From: Undaria pinnatifida | Lineage: Eukaryota; Sar; Phaeophyceae; Laminariales; Alariaceae | Direction: 5' to 3' | NCBI GenBank assembly: GCA_012845835.1 | Contig: JABAKD010000016.1 | Coordinates: 6,417,919-6,481,918 of the forward strand | DNA: 64,000 bases | Part shown: positions 35,501 through 44,500 of the stretch, in pieces | How positions within the stretch are numbered: position 1 is the stretch's first letter | Layout: the number at the start of each line of letters is the position of its first letter | Position numbers and translations under genes: made by a program | The notes under the pieces: generated by a model | Told to the model about the DNA's origin: nothing | The model's input: the letters and a program-made list of their open reading frames with translations, nothing else | Database searches by the model: none

Positions 35501-38500
35501 TGAGTAAAAATATCATAAGAAACGCACTCGACACGTTTCGTCGCCAGACTAAAGGGTCAGTCGGCGTGTGCTCGGATTTATCCGATCGAAATCTGAGGAA
35601 TGAAGCTCGGAACCGGATTCACTTGAAAACTGTAGCTATTAATAGTAGTACATTGTTATGATTGTTAGTCTATATCGAACTCTTGGCATTACCTTACATA
35701 CTGTACGCGCAGACTATGATTGTGTGTGGTGGCTTTTTTTACTTTTCCAAGTATTTAATCGAACAATTACAATTCGAAGTGCCGCCCTGCCCTACCCGAA
35801 GCATGGGTGCCGGTGTATGCCGGCACCCATGCGGAGCCCTTGTAAAGCAGTATCATACTTCTAAGTACATACAGTGAAAAAAAAAATGGCTTTTCCGACG
35901 ATTTCGGGTCGAGGAGCCCCGTCATTTCAGAAAATGGTTCGGCCAAACAGTGCTGCTTTTATCATCGTATCACAGCATCGTAGGTTGATGCCTCTGGCCT
36001 GGGTGTAAAACGAAAGCTACCATGAAACATAAAACACGTGTGGGATCCCAACGGTATTGGGGAGTGCAGGAATCAATTAACTATCAATTCACTATTAGTT
36101 GACTATCAGTGTTAGTATTAGTATTAGTATTAGCATTGGCGTTAGTGTTAGTTTGTACTACTATTACTATTAGTTGAGGAGCCCCGTGAGTTAGGCATAA
36201 TTTGGGATACTTTGGCCAAAACGTGCCACCCGTAGCAGTAGCAATGACTAATTACTAATAATGGCGTTGCATGGCCAAATCCCCCAGCCGCATCTGCCAT
36301 GTATAGCTCTGCCTCGTAGTTTGTGACCACAGACCACAGAGCTTAGCTCTCTGTGTTGATAGATGAGCATGTCGATGGATGGAAATAACATGTTAACGTC
36401 AAGAACACACGCATAACACCACAGTACCGGCCGGCCATCATAAAATAAACTGACATGCTATCATATTGGTTCTAGGCCAAACTTCTCTTTTGAGAACGAG
36501 TGTGTCCTACACTAACTTCAGTATAATGTCAATACCTCTCCAAAATCTTACTTCGCCGTAATTTTAGGCTGAGTTGGTTGTGGAACTCTTTTTTTGTGGG
36601 AAAGCCGCTAGCGAAACGCCGCTGCATGCGTCCATCGAAAGTCCATCCCGAAGGCCAGGCGCACCTCTACCAAGCTTCGGCTCATCGTGTCGGCCCTGGT
36701 TCTGGCTTGCTCAATCTCTGCCCGCAAGAGCTCTTCCCGTGCGGCGGCCGCCGACTCGCCGGCCTCCTTATCTTTAGTTAATGTGCTCATGTGCTGCTCG
36801 AGCTCCGAGGACTCTTTCTTGGATAACGCCAAAGCTTCGGTCAGCTGCACATTTGCGCTTCGCAGACGTTCAACCTCTGCCGAGAGTCTGAATTCGTTTT
36901 GAGGACGGGGTGCAAACTGGTTACCGCACTTTCACACATAAGACAGATCAGCATGTACCAGGTACCATGTACTGTAACAGTAGATCGTATAGATCGTCTG
37001 GATCTCATATGGAGTGTAGTGCATGACCTGTGTAGCACAGATCCAACCCAGGAGACATGTGCTAGGTCATGCAGATCATACGTTGGGGTGCAAACGAATT
37101 ACCATACTGTATCACACGCAAGAAGGCTGCCGTTCGACGCCATTTGTTAGGGTATCGGAGGGTATTATTACTGAGAGTAGTCCTGTTGACAACGGGCAAG
37201 TGGTGAACCGATCGCAAACTACTGGTAAGGCTGATAAGGGTATAAGGGTGATAGCAACACACCCTGCGACGAACATCAGGGCCGTTTTTTTCCAAAGCCA
37301 GGAAGGTAAACACAACGAAAGCAGCGGCTTTGGGAAAGAAGCTATCGTTCACATACGATCGTAGACGCGTCGCCCGGCGTTTGCTTGCCCTCTCCCAGCT
37401 GTGGAGAGAATCAGCATCAGCACCAGCATCAGCATCACACATCGTCCGAGGGATGTGGTATGTTGTTGTCTTGCGTGTTATGTGCGGTACCCCGATTGCT
37501 ACCGAAGTTTTGTGCAGCGATGCTATTGCGCTCTGTGTTGGAACGGAGACTATGCGTACTATACTTTTATCGTCTGAGTCGATTTCGAGTGAGCATTCAG
37601 TCATCAAACTCCACGCTATTCGGTGCTGTAATTCCGTGTAAGCACGGGGTACTCAGAGCCTACAATTGCAACAAGCGTGCAATTATTGCCCATGGCGAAG
37701 GCCCACTTACCGCTGTAATAAATACGGAGTACATGAATACGGGTCCTATGATTACATTAAGCATTAATTCGCTCTAAAAACATTAGACTATACATCATTA
37801 CGGAGGGTTCAGGTCCTTTAACTATCAACAAGGGGTACTCAGATCTTACAACACTGCAATAAGCCTTCAATCGTATCACTGCCCACAGCGAACGCCTACC
37901 TGGCCTTTGCCAAGACGGCCTTATCGTGAAGATCTTTGATGGCAGAGGCGTTATCCTTTGCTTCCTCCTCCGATAGCCTTTCCATGCGAACCATGGCTTC
38001 ACGAAACTGTGCCTGTGGCGAGAACGATGGCCAACCAAAGTGTGCGAGTGTATGGAGGGGGGGGGGTACTCATTTGTTGCTATTTTGGCATGCGCAATTA
38101 ACATGCGTCAGCCGCAGCGACCTCCTATTACTGAACAATCTGGCGGTTGTCGAATATGTTCACAGCCGCGGTTGGACACATGTCTCGCCAACTACTGGCG
38201 CATACAAAAAACATCGTCTATGAAAGCACGGCGCTGCGGCGAAAAGTGCACACGTCACACAAATACGAATACGGGTATTGACGCAAACAGCCCCCCCTTC
38301 AACTAGGCGAAAGGCAACCAGATTGTGCAAATCCAAAGTTCCACACATTGGACAGATCACGATCAAGATCATTTAGATCATCCACGTGCTGTAGATCCTA
38401 TTATCTGTCGTTTCGAAATGTTGTGCAGGTTCTGTGTAGTACAGATCCAACCCACGAAACACGTGCTAGGACATTAACATAGTCCGGCTCTCACCCGGAA

Positions 38501-41500
38501 ACGTGATCTATAGGTCGCGCAGATTATATTACTGTACAATAAAGACCAAGGATCTATCTGCTCTGAATGACACTGGTCACCAATAGATCGTTAATAGATT
38601 ATTATGGATCTGACCTGTTGGAAGATGGTCATGCCCGTGCTCGTACCTCACTTTTTTTTCTGCTCTCGTCGGCAAGCTGGAGGCTTCTGTCTCGTTGGCT
38701 CACATCGTTTCGGAGGGACTGCCCCTGTGTGTGAATTAATGCGGTCGAAGAGAGTCAAGGATTAAAAAAAGCGGCAGGTACTCTGTTTGTTGTGCATGCA
38801 CTGCCAATCAGACGTCGGATTATACCGCACGAGAAGGGTTACTCATGAATAGTAACCCTCTTCGAACTTAAGAGGGGAAAACTGTCCAAAGTAAATGACG
38901 GCTACAGCTGAAGCTCATTTTAGTGGGTGATACCCCAAGGGATTACTGTCGAAAAAAAGAAGATAACAGCATCTATCAACCCAAGGTGTACTTTAGGGGG
39001 GTGATAACCTCAGTGTTTGGAGTTCCTTTCAAGGTGCAGCGTGACACGCGCCCAGCACGATAGTTAACGTCGCTCCTAATGAACGCAAAAAATCGCGATT
39101 CGTGATATCCCGTAAATAAGCTGAACTTGATGTAGAACGCACCGTCTCCCAAATACCAATCTGGGTCAAAATCTGGTTCATACGAGGTCTCCTGTACTGT
39201 ATACTAGGAGCTCCAATACTTCCCGAACCCTAGGGTCCGTACCATCGTACAGATGTCATCCAGTACAGCACACCTACTAAGAAACAGGCAATAGGAAAGA
39301 CAGGCTGAGATCCACGGGAACATTAGTAATTCGGGAGCCGTTTTACCGACGTTCGTGTAGAACGCACCCAGTATCAATTTTAAGAAATCCAGACTGAGCC
39401 AGCCTTCCTGTTTCTTATTAGCTGTCCCTTACTTTACCCTCCATAAACCTCAAAAAGTCTTTAAACAAATTTATTACTTGAAAAAACGATCCCACACTAA
39501 TTCGAAGTAGTTTGTCCCGAAAGAAGCGGTTGCAGTTCTGAAGTCGTGCCTGAAATTTGAGCCTCTGGTGACTTTCGGCGAGTTCACCGAGCTTCTGCTT
39601 GGCGTGCCCAAGCTCCGATGACAATTTAGCGTTTATGGACCTCTCCTCCCCAAGTTCACGTTCCAGCCTGTGCGTGCCGTTCCATGCCAGCGTGCAATTT
39701 TAAGGCAATCTGTTAACTGTTAACCTCCGTGTGCTTTATCTCGACAAGAATAGATCCGGCACGCCCACTCCGTAATACTTCGGAGTATACTATCATGACA
39801 GGTACGTATGATATCGGTATCAATAGGTGTTCGACCGAATGCACCGCTAGTGTCTGCCTACAGCGCTGGCGAGCAACGCATGGACCCTCGCGAGAGCGCT
39901 TACCCCATTTTATTCGTGAGCGGTCATATCAATACACAGTAGTAAAGTATAGCTCCTTGCACTCGGCCACTCCGCAACCAGTAGGTGATTCGTATGCCAT
40001 TGCGGTTTTGATCAATAGCCAACTCAAGTTAAATAACACGGCAAACCACGAGAAAAAGCGAGAGAAAAACAGATGGACTACATTTTCCCCAACGTCGGTG
40101 TTTTTCAAATTTATTTTTTCATCGGGTCCAAGCTGCTTCAAGATTCAAGCTTAAGTGGTGGGTTGAGGCACACTGCCGCCAAGCCAAGTATAGTAAGTAC
40201 AGGAAACCTGCCAAGAAACAGAAATTCCGACCCAACAAGCTGGGTTTCTTGTTTAGAAAAAGGTTCATTGTACACTATCTTCAGTATAACAGATCCCGAA
40301 TTTCTTGTTTTCCTATAAATCTCAGCCTGGTGTTCTTATTTCCCTGTTTCTTAGTATTGATAGGTGTCCTGTACTTCGTAAGTAAACAGTGACAAGGATT
40401 AGCTGAAAATGTTGACAATGGAGGCGTGTGCGGTGCGCGGTGGCTGGTGACAACATCCAGGTGGTGGTAACATCGGCAAAAATATCCCATGCTGTAGATA
40501 TGCTTCAGTATGCACTTACAAGCAGTACCAAGTACATGAGACAGGGTTCACAAAAATCGAGTGCGCAATTTATACGGCGTCAGCAACAGGGACCCCTTTT
40601 GAGACCGTTGCAAAGCCGGATTATGCGTTCGCCGCTGACCGAAAAGAAGGCACATAACTTGACCACAGTTACAAATATCCAGGGCTCGATAGGGTTCAGG
40701 AGGTTTTCAAAATCTCGCGGACAAGTCCGTTCGGTTCAGGAGCCATTCCAAACTCGACGGATCGAGTCCGGTTGAGCAGGGTTTCAAAATCTCGCGGGAC
40801 AAGTCCGTCGGTTCAGGAGCCGTTCCAGATTCGACGGATCGAGTCGGGTAGGGTAGGGAAGTTTTCAAATCTGCCGGGTCGGGCCGCGTCACTCTGACTC
40901 GAGCCGACCCGCGGCAATTGACCCGAGTCGTGAAAAGTCCTGAAAATAGTCTGCCGTGCGGGTTCCTAGCGATAGCTAAACTACCTCACCTACCTTACAG
41001 GTCTACTTACACTACCGCCCCTCCCACAAGAATCTTAACTTAAAAATCACGGCGAAACAATAAAGTCAACAGCTCTTATACTAGTGAAGGACACGCCCTT
41101 CTTCAAATAATGCCTCGCCGAAAACCACTACAGTGTTACATCTCGGGTTGGAATCTGAGAGCCGTACCGTAGTGTGTGTACCTGGGCAAACTGGTCCCCT
41201 TGAGGTCAGCCTCGAGCCCCCTTGCCCTTGCATCCACCAAGGCAGCCTGCAGCGAGCGTTTGGTTGCTTCTTGGTCATCGCGTTCCTCCAGGAGGACAGC
41301 CTGTCGGTGCTGACCGTCCGCAACCTCTGCTTTAAGTTGTCGACAAAGTGCTTGTGCATCCTCGAGGGCAATCTGCAGACAAACCAGGATTGAGAAGTTT
41401 TTTGCACAAAAAGGTTCGGGACACCAACGACACAAACGACCAGCGAGATATGATCCCACCCGGACCTGATCCCACGTATAACAGCAGTGGTGCAGCACAG

Positions 41501-44500
41501 ACAGATTCAACCCTCCGCAGGATCGATGGAGGTTTCTGCAGATGGGGGTCGAGGAATGCTTTTCGAGGGTGTTCAAATGCACACCCAGCTGAGGATATGC
41601 ACTACGACGCTTACAAACTAGGAGAAGCGTAGAAGCGTCGACCTTCCAACTTCCGAACGCTCGGTGTTGTTTATGTGGTGCCCTATCGCGCTCCATCTAA
41701 AGGGAATATTTACCCTCTGCACAGAGGAAACTCAGCTACACCTTGCAGACAACTGATCAGGATCGGCGGAGGTTTTAGCAGATTCGGATCGACGGAGGAT
41801 TTTTGAGGGCATTCACATGTGTACCAGCTCAACGCTGGTGTGTACGCGATCACATTCCGTAATAGGTTATCAACCTCGATTCTGTATCATAACTTACTCA
41901 GTCTACGCGTTACGGCATGTGCTTCAAGGTCATCTGACAGCCACATTACACCAACCATTGTCAGAGTTTGGCACCGAGGTCGTTATTCGGTTATACAACC
42001 GGAAATCGAGACGCGGTTATTGGTAACCCAGACCGAGCATTTCATGTTCAGTTATTCGGTCTTGGCATGAAGACCGAAACCGGTTTTAACCGGTTGGGTT
42101 ATTCGGCTGGACACCAAAAAATATTTTTCTTTCTCTAAGGCAAACATGAAATTTGGTCAGGAGAATTCAACGTGCCGTGCTCGGATGTGGGCAGTGTGAA
42201 ACTCACGACAACGCAGTGTGAAACTCACATTACATATCAGATACTCTTATAGGTGCGATTGCAATACGACTACAGGGACATTTAGGAGTCATCCCCGGGT
42301 TTCCGGCATTGCGTTGCGTATATTCCTTCAGCATGCGTTCTCTCTAGCATACCAGCTAGCTCCCACATACCAGCGGGACGACAGCGATGCCCTGCGGCAG
42401 CGTCTCTCGTGATGTATACCACGCTATTCTGTAGATGCCGTGAATGCCGTCGCGGCAGCCCCCACGGCCTTGAAGACCATCGCTGGAGGCCTCACAGATC
42501 TCGAGATCGACACCTTACCCACACCCTAACCCTAACCCGAAAGGTAAAGCGTGAAACCCAGGCATGGCGCCTAAGTGTCCCCTTAGTCGCGATTTAAATA
42601 TCGCCTACTTAGTCGTGATTGTTGTTCGCCGAGGTTGGTGTATACAAAATAAGGGTGGACAAGGGGTGGATGCTAATGTGGACGTCACCAGCCATTTCGT
42701 GCCACGCAGTATTGCGGTTGCTGTATCGAGGTTTGAAAACCCAAACAACTGCTAGGTGCCAAACGCGAGTAAACAAAAGGGTCGCCGTGTGGCGGACTGC
42801 AAACCGCAGACTGCCGCTCACACGATGCCGTAAAATAAAATAAAACGCGCAATTTTCCTCGGCTTACGCAGCGAATCGTTAATCTACTCACGCTCAGCGC
42901 CGGAATACGCGTGCGTGCTGCAGCAGTTGCTATTGAGTATGACCCTACTATTACTCGTGAGTTTTCTGAGGTTTATTCAATAAAAGTATCAGCCTATGCT
43001 GCAACGAAAGTGTGTCTTTGGCATGTTGGGACAAACATGCCAACTGGAAGTGCAACCCGACGAACAATCCCATGACAAAACCTGGATATTGTAAAAATCA
43101 AATGGCAATCGAACGATTTTGGGTAGTTCCTGATTTGAGGAGCCCCAGCCCCGTTAATAAACAAAATATTTCGACCCGAAAGTGTTACACCCCCATCGTA
43201 TCCCAAGTCGCAAGAACGTACTACTCTTCACACTCTATGCACACCAGGTAGCTCACGTGTCCGCACGCACTGGCAGGTGCTACGGTTGTAGTGTGGTAGC
43301 ACTTTCTGGGCAACACACTTGTGACTTATCAATAGCGACGCCCCTCAACGGCAAAGGAACTGCCAAAATCGTTGCGATGGTATTTGTTGTTATATGTTTT
43401 GCAATGGTCTTCATTCTATACCTACGCCATGGGATTGTGCATCGGGTTGGACTTTCACTGTTGTCAAAGCGAGGTATAGAGCTCTTTAAGCGCGGAGCCA
43501 CAGAAAAATGAGGCGCACCCATACCGTGGCATGGCGGGTCCGCTGCGTTTGTCGCACCTGGTACCCTCGACGTAGCTCCTGAATCTCGGCGTTAACCTCA
43601 GTGACTTTGATCCGAGACCGCTCGTTATTGGTGGACTCGCCCTGCAACAACGTCAGCGAGCTGGACAGCTCCTTCATACGCTTGCTGCTTCGACTCGCTT
43701 CTGCCTCGGCGTCAGCAAGCTTCATGGCCAAGCCGTGGAAGGAGTTATCTCTCTCCGATACCAGATGCCGCGTTATCAGCGATATGGCATGTTGCGACGC
43801 GAACTCTTTAGTGTTGCTGCTGGCGTTGAGTTGCCGGAATAGCTCATCTTCCTCGGTATTTGCAACTGCCGCGCATACTGTTGTTGCCAAACTGGCAAGT
43901 CTTGATTCGTAGGTAACTCGGAGCGATTTGTATCTGTGGGCGGATGCAATACAGGTTAGGACACCAATAATTAAGAAACAAGGAAATAAGCAAGGCAGGC
44001 TGATATTTACAATAATATATAATATAAGAAATTCGGGAGCCGTTATAATGAACTTAGTGTGGGTTGCACCCGCTCCCAAATAAGAAACCCAGCCTGGGTC
44101 GTTATTTCTGTTTCTTATCAGGTGACCTGTAGTACTTACTGTACGAGCCATAAAGAGCGAAGTTCTTATGCACACGAGACTCTCGTGCAACCGTAACCCG
44201 AGAAGGTATCCACTATTAACAGCACCTACCTATACCTACAGCAGTACAGTACAGGACACCTACTAATAATTACGAAGCAGGGAAATAAGAAAGAAGAGCA
44301 GGCTGACATTTACAGGAAGCAGGAAAGTAAGAAATTCGGGAGCAGTCATACTGAAGTTAGTATAAAACGCACCTCTCCCGAACAAGAAACCCAGCCTGGG
44401 TCAGTATTTCCGCGTCTAGACTTTCACTTCGATAGGTTTCCTCGGGTCAGTATTTTCGTGTCTCACTTCGATAGGTGTCCTGCTGCCTTACATGGGTTCC

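Noticed and set aside
36111..36152. CRISPR-like regular repeats here and in the other minisatellites (14788, 18022)
   Set aside because: No unique spacers between units, and the DNA is clearly eukaryotic; these are ordinary satellites.
42409..42532. Plus-strand segment reading NAVAAAPTALKTIAGGLTDL, coding-like
   Set aside because: No clear donor or partner exon, and antisense to the coiled-coil gene; kept only as a note.
42525..42539. Former telomere or chromosome fusion point
   Set aside because: Only two and a half CCCTAA units, with no subtelomeric context.
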